Assembly: GCF_040869045.1 (NCBI RefSeq)
Contig: NC_090322.1
Location: forward strand, 273,818,662-273,882,661
Reading direction: 5' to 3'
DNA from: Eurosta solidaginis
Taxonomy: Eukaryota; Arthropoda; Insecta; Diptera; Tephritidae
DNA length: 64,000 nucleotides
Position 1 is the first letter of the stretch. Every line of letters starts with the position of its first letter. Of the stretch, positions 36,101-50,500 are shown one piece after another. The position numbers and the translations under genes were made by a program. The notes under the pieces were generated by a model. The model saw only the letters and a program-made list of their open reading frames with translations, made no database searches and was not told the DNA's origin.

Positions 36101-39100
36101 CGTATGCGGTGCAACACCGGGGAGGACAAGTCAAGTTGACCTCCTCCAGTATGCAAGAGTTGTGCTTCGTAGCATGCAGGCTGCTGCGGCCAAACAGAAA
36201 AATGTGTCGATGGACATAAAGAACGGCATGGCACAACTTGAAGAGACACTGAGTCGCATGTGCTCTTTATTAGAGGGTAAAAGCGCAGAGTACACAGAAC
36301 CGAAAGCGACTCGTGGGAACAAAAGAGCACGGATGAACTCTGGCTCGCGACCGAGGGCCTCGGAGGCCAAGAAAAAGTGCGATAAGGGTTCTGCGAAGAC
36401 AATCTCGGGCGAGGCCTGGACGACTGTAAGGAGCCGGAAAGCCAAACCACGCCCTGAGAAAGAACAAAGGACACCACCTGGGCAAGCCAAGAAGGCAAAA
36501 AGAAAAGGCAAGCCCAGAAACAGACGGGCCGCAACTTTCGTAGTTAGACCAGCCCAGGGAAAGAACTACGCCGAAGTCGTAGGAGCCATACGGGGCGAGC
36601 TTCGGCCTGATGATACAGGGACCGTCATACGCTCCGTCCGAAAAACCAAATCCGGGAGTGTACTTATCGAAACTGCACGTTGCGGCGATAAATCAGCGTT
36701 CATCCAAGCGATAGGAAGGCTGTTGGAGAAGCGGGCGAAACCAAGCAGCTTACACGGCGAATGCGAATAGAGGTGCTGGGCATGGACTGTCTGGCAACCG
36801 CCGAAGAAGTTGCCCAGGCTGTTGGGAAAGCTGCTGGCGGGGAAATGACGGGGCAGGTCCGTGTTTCTATTTCCTCGGCAAAATAGCGTGAACAGAAGAT
36901 GGCAGCCATTGAAGTGGACGAAGCTGTTGGCGTCCTTTTACTAGCCAAGGGAAAGATCTGTATCGGCTGGCTGCAATGCAGGCTTAGACAGAGGGTAGAC
37001 GTGCAGCGATGCTTCAGGTGTCTAGGCTACGGACACCAAAAAGCAGCATGCAAAGGCCCTGATAGAAGCAGTGCTTGCTGGAAGTGCGGACAGAGTGGCC
37101 ACCAGGCCTCGGCCTGCACGGAAACTCCAAAGTGCTTTTTATGCCAGTCAGAGAAGGTCGACCACCTTCCCGGGTCTGGAGCATGCAGCACCTTCAGGGA
37201 GGCACTCGCTGCCGCAAAGCGCAAACAGGCGCGCAAGTGACCAGGTTCATCCAAGGCAACCTGAACCGAAGCAGGTTAGCCGATAGTCTGCTGGACCAAC
37301 TGGTTCTTGAAAACAGAGCCAGCTATGCCATCATCAGCGAACCTTATAGAGTCAGGAGTGACTGGCACGTAGGCTTAACAGGTGCTGCTGCGATCTGAAT
37401 CCTAGACGCTGGCACCCACGTACGAAGCCGTGTTGTCGGAAACGGCTACGTATGCGTACCAGTGGCGCACACCACACTAGTGAGCTGCTACCTGTCCCCA
37501 AACGATCCAATTCAAGGGTTTAAAGATAAGCTAGAACTACTCGAAGACGATTTGCGTGATGAAACCGGTAACGTGGTCGTCGCTGGAGATTTCAATGCTA
37601 GGGCTGTTGAGTGGGGAATGCCCCAGACTAACTCCAGAGGAAGGCTAGTGCTAGAAATGGCTGCCCGACTTGGATTGGTCATTCTGAATACCGGTACGAC
37701 CCCGACATATCGGCGACCAGGCTTTGGACACTCTATCCCTGATATTACATTAGTATCGGAAAACCTGCTGTCAAAGGCGGCTGGATGGAGGGTGATGGAT
37801 GATCTCACGGGTAGTGACCATAACTACATCACCTTCCATCTTAATGACTCAGGGCAAAGTCAGACAGAGAGACCGCCCCGTATGAAAACAAAATGGGACG
37901 CCTCTAAGGTTGACGTTGAAAAGTTCTCCGCTGTTGTACAAGCGAGCGCACGACAGATAGTCTACAGTGCCGAAGCGGCGAACGCTACGGTAGAAGCCAC
38001 CATCCGTTGCCTGAACAACGCATGCAAGACCTCAATGCCACGAAAAGGGCCTAGGAGAGGTAAAAAACAAGTGCACTGGTGGAGTAGCGAAATCGCCGAA
38101 CTACGCAGGGTATGCCACAGAAAGCGAAGGCTGGCCCCCCGCGCACGCAGCAGGCCTGACGCGCTAGAGCATGCGGAGGCATACAAAAGAGCAAAAAAGG
38201 TTCTCTGTGCCGCCATGAAGCAAAGCAAACTTGATAGCTGGAAAAAGCTTTGCAAAGAAGTTGATCGTGATCCTTGGGGACAAGGGTATAAAATAGTATT
38301 GGGGAAATACCGCCCACCGAACCAAACGATGGATGAGGGAAAGATGCGAAGTATAGTAGATGCTCTGTTCCTCACTCGCACAAGCAGAGAGGGTGACCAC
38401 GTCACCCACGAAGGCCACGACGTGCAGCCGTTCAGAGAAGGTGGGCTAAAAGCGGACCTACACAGAATGAAGCCCGGTAAAGCGCCAGGACCGGATGGGA
38501 TACCAGCTGAAGCAATAAGACTGGCTGCTAAGAGTAGTCCTGAGTTGCTGTTGCACATGTATAACAAATGCCTGGAGGCCAGGATCTTTCCTACAAGGTG
38601 GAAGACAGCGCACCTCGTGCTAATCCCGAAAGGCAAGGGAGACCCGAACTCCCCGTCGTCTTTTCGACCATTATGCATGCTCGACACGGCCGGGAAAATG
38701 ATGGAAAGACTCCTTAAACAACGGCTGATAGCAGCCATTGACGATGGAGGTGGTCTGTCCCATCGGCAGCATGGGTTCCGGAAAGGTCACTCCACAATAG
38801 ATGCCATAGCCGAGGTTATAAATGCGGTAAGGAAAGCCGAAACCGCGTGCCGCCAAGCTAGGCCGGTTGTCTTACTGGTCACGCTGGACGTGAAAAATGC
38901 CTTCAATTCCGTCAGGTGGGACGATATGCTCGATGCGCTGAAACACTCTTTCAAGGTACCTCCTTATCTACTAGCCATATTAGGGGACTACCTAAAAGAT
39001 CGCTGGCTCACTTACGAAACAAACCAAGGTCAGAGAAAGGTGAGGATAACAGGCGGAGCAGCCCAGGGATCGGTGTTAGGTCCCGACCTCTGGAATGCTT

Positions 39101-40412
39101 CGAATGACAGCCTCCTTCGTTTGCACATGCCAGAGAGTGCTTTTCTTGTCGCTTTCGCAGACGACGTGGCTGCCGTAATTACAGCACGGAACTGCGAGCT
39201 GGCGCAGCTTAAATTAAACCAAGTAATGCGCAGTGTAAATAGATGGATGATTGACCATGGACTTCAGCTCGCGACAGCGAAAACTGAGATCGTAATCCTC
39301 ACGAAGAGACGAATTCCCACCATTACGAATATGATGGTTGGAGAACAAGTACAAACACGCAGCTCCACGAAATACCTTGGGGTGAGGCTAGATAGCAAAC
39401 TAACCTTCTCAGAACACTTTCAAGGAGCCTGTGAGAAAACTGCACGGACCATAGGATACTTAAGCCGATTAATGGCAAACACAGGCGGCCAAGGCCATGT
39501 ATAAGAAAGCTGCTTGCTTCCGCTTCAGATTCTATACTCTTGTGCGGCGCAGAAATTTGGGCGGATGCAATGAAATTCCGAAAGTATCGAGCAGTTATTA
39601 CTTCTGTCCAACGCAGAGGGGCGCTACGAATTGCCTCAGCTTACCGCACGGTATCCGCAGACGCAGTTCTTGTTATTGCGGGAACCATACCTATACATCT
39701 TCTCGCTGAGGAGAGGAAATCAATTTACCACCTCCGAAGAGAAGTACGTAGAGATGTTGCTGCCGCGCAGGCGCGAAAAGATTCTATCCGACGCTGGCAA
39801 CAGCAATGGAGCTGCAGCACTGTAGGCAAGTGGACCAGGGAACTGATTTCCGAGCTGGAGCCATGGTTAGAACGACCACATGGAGAGGTCGACTTCTACC
39901 TGACACAGTTTCTAAGTGGCCACGGCTACTTCCGGGAATACCTCCACAGGATGGGCAAGGTTGAAAATCCGAATTGCTTATACTGTGGGCTCATAGACGA
40001 CGTATGCCACAACTTTTTCGAATGCGATCACTTCGCACAGCAACGAAGAAGAGTGGAAGTAACACTAGGCGACCTATCCCCGGGCAGTGTCATACATAAA
40101 ATGACCTGCGGAAATGACAGATGGGACATGGTCAGCAGATATGCAAGGAATATTCTCCTCGCTAAACGGCAAGATGGTTGCTTAGCCTAATAACGTGAGA
40201 GTAGCCAAAGAGCTCACGTAGCGCGCTTCCGTACCCGAAGTTATGCTAAACGCGGTCCCAGGTGCGGAAAATGCGCGGGCCGTGGGAGGTTAGGTTTTAG
40301 TGGGTAGCCCAAGAAAGGGAGTCCTACACTCGGAGAGGCTTGCTGCTACAGAGAGTAGCACCGAGGCTTAACAACCCGGTTAGTGCATAAAGCATTTCCT
40401 CCTTCCACGTAA

Positions 40413-40446
<34 letters not shown>

Positions 40447-43400
40447 ATAATAATAATAATAATATCATAATAATGATAATAATAATAATAATAATAATAG
40501 TAATAATAATGATAATAATAATAATAATAAAGTAAACGCTAAACGGCAAGATGGTTGCTTAGCCCAATAAGGTGAGAGTAGCCAAAGAGCTCACTTAGCG
40601 CGCTTCCGTACCCGAAGTTATGCTAAACGCGGTCCCAGATGCGGAAAATTAGCGGGCCATGGGAGGTTAGGTTTTAGTGGATAGCCCATGAAGAACAAGA
40701 AAGGGAGTCCTACACACGGAGAGGCTCGCTGCTACAGAGGGTAGCAGCGAGGCTTAACAACCCGGTTAGTGCATAAAGCATTTCCTCCTTCCACGTCACA
40801 AAAAAAAATAATAATAACAATAATAATAATAATGATAATGATAATAAAATATACTTAGAATTCACAAAAAATGTGATGTTTGAGCTATACTTTATATATT
40901 GTAACGAATATACTGCAATTCCGCTTATTTGCAACCTTCTGCTAACGTTCGAATCAGTAAACTGTTGAATAAATAACTCCAATATTCGATAATGCAAAAT
41001 GGTCTTTATTAGATTACTTTCAAAATAACACTTCTATTGCTCGACAGATAGCGTGCTTAAATCAAACTGACTGTCGTGTCTATTTCCAGAATTTACTAGT
41101 TAGTTACCAGCTATAAATTTCTCAGCTATAACTACAGATGCACGATTTTATAGCTTCTCTCATAGCCCATGCGCGTGTATATGTGAGTGATACTTGCACA
41201 AATGAATGCATAAAAAGGGGTCCATAAATCTTTCGAAAAACTTGTTATCGATGTTGATGGTCCTTTGCCGGATGCAGATCCGGTACATTCCGGTAAAAAG
41301 CACCATAAAGGTCCTAGCCCGACCATCTCGAGAACGATTTGGTGAGACCACATGCAACCTTTTAGGCCCTCCCATCCCCTAGGTCTATCAGGAGTTCGGG
41401 GTCGCCAGAGCTTCGGCTGTTAATGAAACAGGATTCGCCACGGGTAGGTGAGGTTGACGATTGGGTCGGAGAAGCTATATATTGCGTTGGCAACACCTTG
41501 AGAGGGTTGCGCTACACAAGCCCTTGAATCAATTTGGTATTTTAGTCGCCTCTTACGACCGATATACCTGCCTCGGGTATATTCTAAGCATTCATGATTT
41601 TCGTTTGCCGAGAGAGGACTTTAATTTTCAATTGCCTACCTAGTCCAAAGTAGCATATATTGGCAAGAGTGATTTTTCGCTGGATTTTAGAGTTCTTGTT
41701 AGTGCTAATGCTGGCTCCCAAATAAACGAAGTCTTTTACTATTTCGAAATTATGGCTGCCAAGGCCCATATGCGCTGACTCTTTGCTCTATGACAGCAGG
41801 TACTTCGTTTTGTACTCCTTCACCATCAAAGCCATCTTTACCGCTTCCCTTTCCCGTTTGGAGTAAGCAGAACTAACGACGCGGGTGTTCAGGCCGATGA
41901 TACAAATGTCAACAGCATATGCCAGCAATTTCACGCTTGTATAGAATATTTTTCCAGAGCGGTTAAGTTCTGCAGCTAGTATAATTTTCTTCAGCATCAA
42001 ATCAGAGAAACCGCAAGATTGGTGGTGTTGCTCAACGTCATTTTGCACAGCCGTATCAGTTTTGACGGGAAATCAAGTTCGTGCTATCGAATACGGCTTT
42101 AAAATCGACGAAGAGGTGACGTGTGTCGATTCTTTTTATCGCGGATTTTTTTCCAAGATTTGGCGTATTGTGGAAATCTGATCGATGGTAGATTTACTAG
42201 GTTTGAAGCCGCACTGATAAGGTCCAATCAGCCAATTCACGGTGGGCTTCAATCTTTCGCAAAATACACTTAACAGGACCTTATGTGCAATATTAAGAAG
42301 GCTGATTCCGCGATAGTTGGCGCAGTTTGCAGCATCCCCTTTCTTGTGGACTGGCCATTGTGTATTAAGGTAAAGATATGGTTAAAAAGCAAAGGAAGGT
42401 ATAGGAAAAGGTTGAAAGTGTATGAAAAATAGAAATACATATTAAATTTATGTTGTTTGTGTATTAGCTCGTCCCATCCAATACGTGCGAGCACTCGCAA
42501 TTTCAACGGGGATGGAACAGAGTCAGAGGGGTGTTGGTGGCGTTCGTTCCACATTGCAATTAAATGGTGTCATGTGGGGACACGTTGCAAGCGGTACTTA
42601 CATTATGTGCGCCATTTACGAAAGTTGTAGTGATTTCCAATAGCATGATTTATTTTCATCCACCGAGTGCTTTTGGAATATAAAAGCATATTTTACTGCT
42701 TTAAGGACCTTAAATGCGTATTTTTAAGCAAAAATTAAATCAGTAAATTTGAAATCAGTATGTTTTTTGCATATTTTGGGTTGCCCTAACCTCGGCTTTT
42801 AAATATATACTACCTTTAGGTACCTTCAAAGTGAAAATGTAAGGAGGTGATATCGCATTGTCAATAACAACAAAGTTAACGCTGTTAGCAAGATAAGATC
42901 CAATCCTAGTAACTGATTATGAGCACACAGTTAAGAGAAAGGGCTTTTGCTATATTTGTGTATTTATGAAGCACGAAGTGCAACAATTCGAAAATTCCAA
43001 CCAAGAGGTTAGTAAAAGCTGACCGACCAGGTACAACACCATAAAGCGAAAGAGAAACAAAAGGTTTGAAGGGATACGCGATTTTCTTTTTATAATACTC
43101 TCAAATAGTTCAGTAAAATTCGATAGCTTGGAAATTGGGCGATAGCTCGAAAAGTCAAATGTCACATTTCAATCAAGTAAAAATATGCACAATTTCAGTA
43201 AGAGATTAAATAATAATCCTAAAGCCTCGCAAATCGAATATTTGCATTGCTTAAGTAAGAATGCGGACAGTCTATGACCATCAACACGCCTGGAGTTTTT
43301 TTAGATCAATTACACTACTCAACAAATTTTTATCAACTTTAGTCTCCAAGAATAAAATAGGCCTTTCCTAATGTTAAATTTTCTCCTGATTCCGAATATG

Positions 43401-44508
43401 ACTTCCATTTTCCTGTGGCAGATCTAGTTTCAGAGATATCGGAGATATCGAAAATATGAAAATTCCCATTTTTGCAGAACACTACTTCATATAGGTACGG
43501 CAAAAATTTGTATTTTTCATTTTTTCGTTTTAAACTGTTGAATTATACATTATACTAATTCCCATAAACATTTCTTGCCTTCACCTCTTTTCAGTATCTT
43601 CAGTAGTTTGGCCGCTATGCCAAAAAAACGTTGAAAAAAATTTGAGAAAGAAAATAAATTTTTTACAAAATTTCAGATTTAACCACTTTAAAATCGGAAA
43701 AATTCTATGGACAAAAAAAAGTTAGCCCTCATATGTTGTAGATAATTTAACTACGAAAATTTTAAGCATACCAGTACAACAATCGGACGTGCCGTTGAGG
43801 CTATAGCCCCGTTAACTTGCAAGCGTCTATCCTAAAATTTTAGTATTACTTTGATAAAATTGGCGAGACATTTCATTTGGTCACTCTACCTTAGGGTCTA
43901 ATAACTTTAAAAAGACATCAAGTATTTAATTGTCACTACTGTTTGTTGTAAATTTTGTTTTGCAAATTGTAGTGCAAATTTATGTGTTGCAAAAGAGATT
44001 TTAAATGTAACAAGTAAGGAAGGCTAAGTTTGGGTGTAACCGAACATAACATACTCAGCTGAGAGCTTTGGAGACAAAATAAGGGAAAATCAGCATTTAG
44101 CAAAATAAACCTAGGGTAACCCTGGAATGTGTTTGTATGGCATGGGTTTCAAATGGAAGGTATTAAAAAGAATTTTAAAAGGGAGTGGGCCATAGTTCTA
44201 TAGGTGGAAATGACAGATGGGACATGGTCAGCAGATATGCAAGGAATATTCTCCTCGCTAAACGGCAAGATGGTTGCTTAGCCTAATAACGTGAGAGTAG
44301 CCAAAGAGCTCACGTAGCGCGCTTCCGTACCCGAAGTTATGCTAAACGCGGTCCCAGGTGCGGAAAATGCGCGGGCCGTGGGAGGTTAGGTTTTAGTGGG
44401 TAGCCCAAGAAAGGGAGTCCTACACTCGGAGAGGCTTGCTGCTACAGAGAGTAGCACCGAGGCTTAACAACCCGGTTAGTGCATAAAGCATTTCCTCCTT
44501 CCACGTAA

Positions 44509-44542
<34 letters not shown>

Positions 44543-47500
44543 ATAATAATAATAATAATATCATAATAATGATAATAATAATAATAATAATAATAGTAAT
44601 AATAATGATAATAATAATAAAGTAAACGCTAAACGGCAAGATGGTTGCTTAGCCCAATAAGGTGAGAGTAGCCAAAGAGCTCACTTAGCGCGCTTCCGTA
44701 CCCGAAGTTATGCTAAACGCGGTCCCAGATGCGGAAAATTAGCGGGCCATGGGAGGTTAGGTTTTAGTGGATAGCCCATGAAGAACAAGAAAGGGAGTCC
44801 TACACACGGAGAGGCTCGCTGCTACAGAGGGTAGCAGCGAGGCTTAACAACCCGGTTAGTGCATAAAGCATTTCCTCCTTCCACGTCACAAAAAAAATAA
44901 TAATAACAATAATAATAATAATGATAATGATAATAAAATATACTTAGAATTCACAAAAAATGTGATGTTTGAGCTATACTTTATATATTGTAACGAATAT
45001 ACTGCAATTCCGCTTATTTGCAACCTTCTGCTAACGTTCGAATCAGTAAACTGTTGAATAAATAACTCCAATATTCGATAATGCAAAATGGTCTTTATTA
45101 GATTACTTTCAAAATAACACTTCTATTGCTCGACAGATAGCGTGCTTAAATCAAACTGACTGTCGTGTCTATTTCCAGAATTTACTAGTTAGTTACCAGC
45201 TATAAATTTCTCAGCTATAACTACAGATGCACGATTTTATAGCTTCTCTCATAGCCCATGCGCGTGTATATGTGAGTGATACTTGCACAAATGAATGCAT
45301 AAAAAGGGGTCCATAAATCTTTCGAAAAACTTGTTATCGATGTTGATGGTCCTTTGCCGGATGCAGATCCGGTACATTCCGGTAAAAAGCACCATAAAGG
45401 TCCTAGCCCGACCATCTCGAGAACGATTTGGTGAGACCACATGCAACCTTTTAGGCCCTCCCATCCCCTAGGTCTATCAGGAGTTCGGGGTCGCCAGAGC
45501 TTCGGCTGTTAATGAAACAGGATTCGCCACGGGTAGGTGAGGTTGACGATTGGGTCGGAGAAGCTATATATTGCGTTGGCAACACCTTGAGAGGGTTGCG
45601 CTACACAAGCCCTTGAATCAATTTGGTATTTTAGTCGCCTCTTACGACCGATATACCTGCCTCGGGTATATTCTAAGCATTCATGATTTTCGTTTGCCGA
45701 GAGAGGACTTTAATTTTCAATTGCCTACCTAGTCCAAAGTAGCATATATTGGCAAGAGTGATTTTTCGCTGGATTTTAGAGTTCTTGTTAGTGCTAATGC
45801 TGGCTCCCAAATAAACGAAGTCTTTTACTATTTCGAAATTATGGCTGCCAAGGCCCATATGCGCTGACTCTTTGCTCTATGACAGCAGGTACTTCGTTTT
45901 GTACTCCTTCACCATCAAAGCCATCTTTACCGCTTCCCTTTCCCGTTTGGAGTAAGCAGAACTAACGACGCGGGTGTTCAGGCCGATGATACAAATGTCA
46001 ACAGCATATGCCAGCAATTTCACGCTTGTATAGAATATTTTTCCAGAGCGGTTAAGTTCTGCAGCTAGTATAATTTTCTTCAGCATCAAATCAGAGAAAC
46101 CGCAAGATTGGTGGTGTTGCTCAACGTCATTTTGCACAGCCGTATCAGTTTTGACGGGAAATCAAGTTCGTGCTATCGAATACGGCTTTAAAATCGACGA
46201 AGAGGTGACGTGTGTCGATTCTTTTTATCGCGGATTTTTTTCCAAGATTTGGCGTATTGTGGAAATCTGATCGATGGTAGATTTACTAGGTTTGAAGCCG
46301 CACTGATAAGGTCCAATCAGCCAATTCACGGTGGGCTTCAATCTTTCGCAAAATACACTTAACAGGACCTTATGTGCAATATTAAGAAGGCTGATTCCGC
46401 GATAGTTGGCGCAGTTTGCAGCATCCCCTTTCTTGTGGACTGGCCATTGTGTATTAAGGTAAAGATATGGTTAAAAAGCAAAGGAAGGTATAGGAAAAGG
46501 TTGAAAGTGTATGAAAAATAGAAATACATATTAAATTTATGTTGTTTGTGTATTAGCTCGTCCCATCCAATACGTGCGAGCACTCGCAATTTCAACGGGG
46601 ATGGAACAGAGTCAGAGGGGTGTTGGTGGCGTTCGTTCCACATTGCAATTAAATGGTGTCATGTGGGGACACGTTGCAAGCGGTACTTACATTATGTGCG
46701 CCATTTACGAAAGTTGTAGTGATTTCCAATAGCATGATTTATTTTCATCCACCGAGTGCTTTTGGAATATAAAAGCATATTTTACTGCTTTAAGGACCTT
46801 AAATGCGTATTTTTAAGCAAAAATTAAATCAGTAAATTTGAAATCAGTATGTTTTTTGCATATTTTGGGTTGCCCTAACCTCGGCTTTTAAATATATACT
46901 ACCTTTAGGTACCTTCAAAGTGAAAATGTAAGGAGGTGATATCGCATTGTCAATAACAACAAAGTTAACGCTGTTAGCAAGATAAGATCCAATCCTAGTA
47001 ACTGATTATGAGCACACAGTTAAGAGAAAGGGCTTTTGCTATATTTGTGTATTTATGAAGCACGAAGTGCAACAATTCGAAAATTCCAACCAAGAGGTTA
47101 GTAAAAGCTGACCGACCAGGTACAACACCATAAAGCGAAAGAGAAACAAAAGGTTTGAAGGGATACGCGATTTTCTTTTTATAATACTCTCAAATAGTTC
47201 AGTAAAATTCGATAGCTTGGAAATTGGGCGATAGCTCGAAAAGTCAAATGTCACATTTCAATCAAGTAAAAATATGCACAATTTCAGTAAGAGATTAAAT
47301 AATAATCCTAAAGCCTCGCAAATCGAATATTTGCATTGCTTAAGTAAGAATGCGGACAGTCTATGACCATCAACACGCCTGGAGTTTTTTTAGATCAATT
47401 ACACTACTCAACAAATTTTTATCAACTTTAGTCTCCAAGAATAAAATAGGCCTTTCCTAATGTTAAATTTTCTCCTGATTCCGAATATGACTTCCATTTT

Positions 47501-50500
47501 CCTGTGGCAGATCTAGTTTCAGAGATATCGGAGATATCGAAAATATGAAAATTCCCATTTTTGCAGAACACTACTTCATATAGGTACGGCAAAAATTTGT
47601 ATTTTTCATTTTTTCGTTTTAAACTGTTGAATTATACATTATACTAATTCCCATAAACATTTCTTGCCTTCACCTCTTTTCAGTATCTTCAGTAGTTTGG
47701 CCGCTATGCCAAAAAAACGTTGAAAAAAATTTGAGAAAGAAAATAAATTTTTTACAAAATTTCAGATTTAACCACTTTAAAATCGGAAAAATTCTATGGA
47801 CAAAAAAAAGTTAGCCCTCATATGTTGTAGATAATTTAACTACGAAAATTTTAAGCATACCAGTACAACAATCGGACGTGCCGTTGAGGCTATAGCCCCG
47901 TTAACTTGCAAGCGTCTATCCTAAAATTTTAGTATTACTTTGATAAAATTGGCGAGACATTTCATTTGGTCACTCTACCTTAGGGTCTAATAACTTTAAA
48001 AAGACATCAAGTATTTAATTGTCACTACTGTTTGTTGTAAATTTTGTTTTGCAAATTGTAGTGCAAATTTATGTGTTGCAAAAGAGATTTTAAATGTAAC
48101 AAGTAAGGAAGGCTAAGTTTGGGTGTAACCGAACATAACATACTCAGCTGAGAGCTTTGGAGACAAAATAAGGGAAAATCAGCATTTAGCAAAATAAACC
48201 TAGGGTAACCCTGGAATGTGTTTGTATGGCATGGGTTTCAAATGGAAGGTATTAAAAAGAATTTTAAAAGGGAGTGGGCCATAGTTCTATAGGTGGACGC
48301 CATTTCGGGACATCGCCATATAGGTGGACCAGGGGTTACTCTAGAATGTGTGTTGTACGATATGGATATCAAATGAAAGGGTATATGTATATGTGAAGGC
48401 GTTTTCGAGATATCGACCAATATGTGGACCAGGGTGACCCAGAACCTCATCTGTCGGGTACCGCTAAATTATTTATACATGTAATACGACGGCCACCGTG
48501 GTGTGATGGTAGCGTGCTCCGCCTATCACACCGTATGCCCTGGGTTCAACTCCCGGGCAAAGCAACATCAAAATTTTAGAAATAAGGTTTTTCAATTAGA
48601 AGAAAATTTTTCTAAGCGGGGTCGCCCCTCGGCAGTGACTGGCAAGCGCTCCGAGTGTATTTCTGCCATGAAAAGCTCTCAGTGAAAACTCATCTGCCTT
48701 GCAGATGCCGTTCGGAGTCGGCATAAAACATGTAGAAAATCAAGAGGAGCACGACGCAAATTGGAAGAGAAGCGCGGCCTTAGATCTCTTCGGAGGTTAT
48801 CGCGCCTTACATTTATTTTTTTATTTATATAAGTAAATTATGTTAACATTCAACTCAATTTACTTATATACTGTAAAGATATTACATTTTTTGTTAAAAT
48901 TTGACTTTAAACATTTTTTTTTTAAAGTGGGTGTGTTCATCATCCGATTTTGCTAATTTTTATTTAGCACACATATAGTATGTATTATGAGTAACCTGCC
49001 TGCCAAATTTCATCATGATATCTTCAACGACTGCCAAATTACAGCTTGCAAAACTTTTAAATTACGTTCTTTTAAAAGTGGGCGGTGCCACGCCCGTTAT
49101 CCAAAATTTTACTAATTTTCTATTTTGCGTCATAAGTTCAACGCACCTACCAATTTTCATCGCTTTATCCGTCTTTGGTAATGAATTATCACACTTTTTT
49201 GGTTTTTCGAAATTTTCGATTTCGTTCATTTTAAATAGCGATCTGAGATGAACGCCCAGGTACCTACATACCAAATTTCATGTTTACGGATGGACGGACG
49301 GACGGACGGACATGGCTAAATGAATTTCTTTTTTCGCCCAGATCATTTTGATATATAGAAGTCTATATCTATCTCGATTAGTTTATGCCGTTACGGATTA
49401 CCGTTATACGAACAAAGTTAATATACTCTGTGAGCTCTGCTCAGCTGAGTATAAAAATAATCCGGATGATTTAGCTTTATTTGCGGGCATTATATTTTCG
49501 GAAACTCAGCTCGGAAAATAACTAATTCTGTCAAAGATAGATACTTTCATTATTTCGGTTTCCATGTAAAAAATCTCGATAAATCTTGGACACCTCATTT
49601 TATTTGCGCCTCCTGTAGATAAACTTTAATGAGATGGGTATCGGGTAAAGGTCATAACATAAAGTTTGGTGTTCCAATGATGTGGACTGAACCCTTTAAC
49701 CACGACCAGTGCTATTTTTGCGGGATAGACCTTAAAGGTAAAACGAGAAAAAAGAGGAAATTAATAAGTTATTCAAATGTGGCATCAGCTAAAAAACCAA
49801 AACTACATGACCATACCTTACCCATACCTAGGCCGCCTATAAGTTTTGAAGCCTCAAGCGAAAGTGACTCCGAAGCAGATAATTTAGACAGTGAAAAAGA
49901 AGGAGAGGTCCCACATCGAGTCTCACAAGCCGAACTTAATGACTTGGACAGAGATTTGAAATTATCGAAATTTGATAGCGAAGTTCTAGGATCTCGTTTG
50001 CAGCAATGGGGCAGCCTGGGCCCTTCGACAAGTACTTCCAAATTTAATTTTTTACTAAAAGTGAAAATATTTGCTACTGCAATGATTTTCAAGGTTTATT
50101 TGAAGCACTAAAATTAGAAAATAAAGTGGATGATTGGCGCTTGTTTATAGACAGTTCAAAGCATAGTTTAAAAAGCAGCATTACTCCATAAAGGAAATTT
50201 GTTACCGTCAATACCAGTGGCACATTCTGAGAATACTAAAGAAACTTATTTAAGCATATCCAATTTACTTGAGCTCATTCAATATAAACAATTTAATTTG
50301 AAAATTTGTGCGGACTTAAAGGTAAGCAGTTTCGGTGGTACAATTTAAAATAAATAGTATATGAAATACATCCCAGGTTGTATCTATAATTCTCGGACTT
50401 TAAGGAGGTTTCACTAAATATTTCTGGCTTTGGGACAGCCGTGCTAGAGAAACCCATTATATTCAGGAAAACTGCCACCAAGAGCTGAGTACGAACCAGG

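Larger units (their letters stand above)
35211..40530 (+). mobile_element. R1-clade LINE D2, full length but with stops
   Basis: Complete layout: 5' UTR (35211-35819), ORF1 (35820-37240), ORF2 (37237-40189), 3' UTR (40190-40412), then a poly(A)/(TAA)n tail to about 40530. It shares the three-knuckle ORF1, endonuclease and RT type of the R1 clade with D1. Confidence 0.88.
40111..48296 (+). repeat. 4.09-kb tandem duplication (two near-identical units)
   Basis: Unit 1 is about 40111-44206 and unit 2 about 44207-48296. They appear identical apart from lengths of poly(A) and (TAA)n runs (offset 4096 at the start, 4089 after the microsatellites). Each unit runs from inside the D2 ORF2 3' end through D3, repeat R, RTE, LOA-like and CR1 fragments into the CACTA-like element. 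The breakpoints share only about 3 bp (gga). Confidence 0.93.

Noticed and set aside
40111..48296. The two 4.09-kb units as independent insertions of one large element
   Set aside because: Each unit is a colinear mix of fragments from several families in both orientations, with no common ends, so a segmental tandem duplication is the simpler explanation.
48490..48560. A tRNA gene with A and B boxes
   Set aside because: The sequence is the head of a dispersed repeat with a conserved 250-bp body, and the cloverleaf is imperfect, so it is a SINE rather than a tRNA gene.
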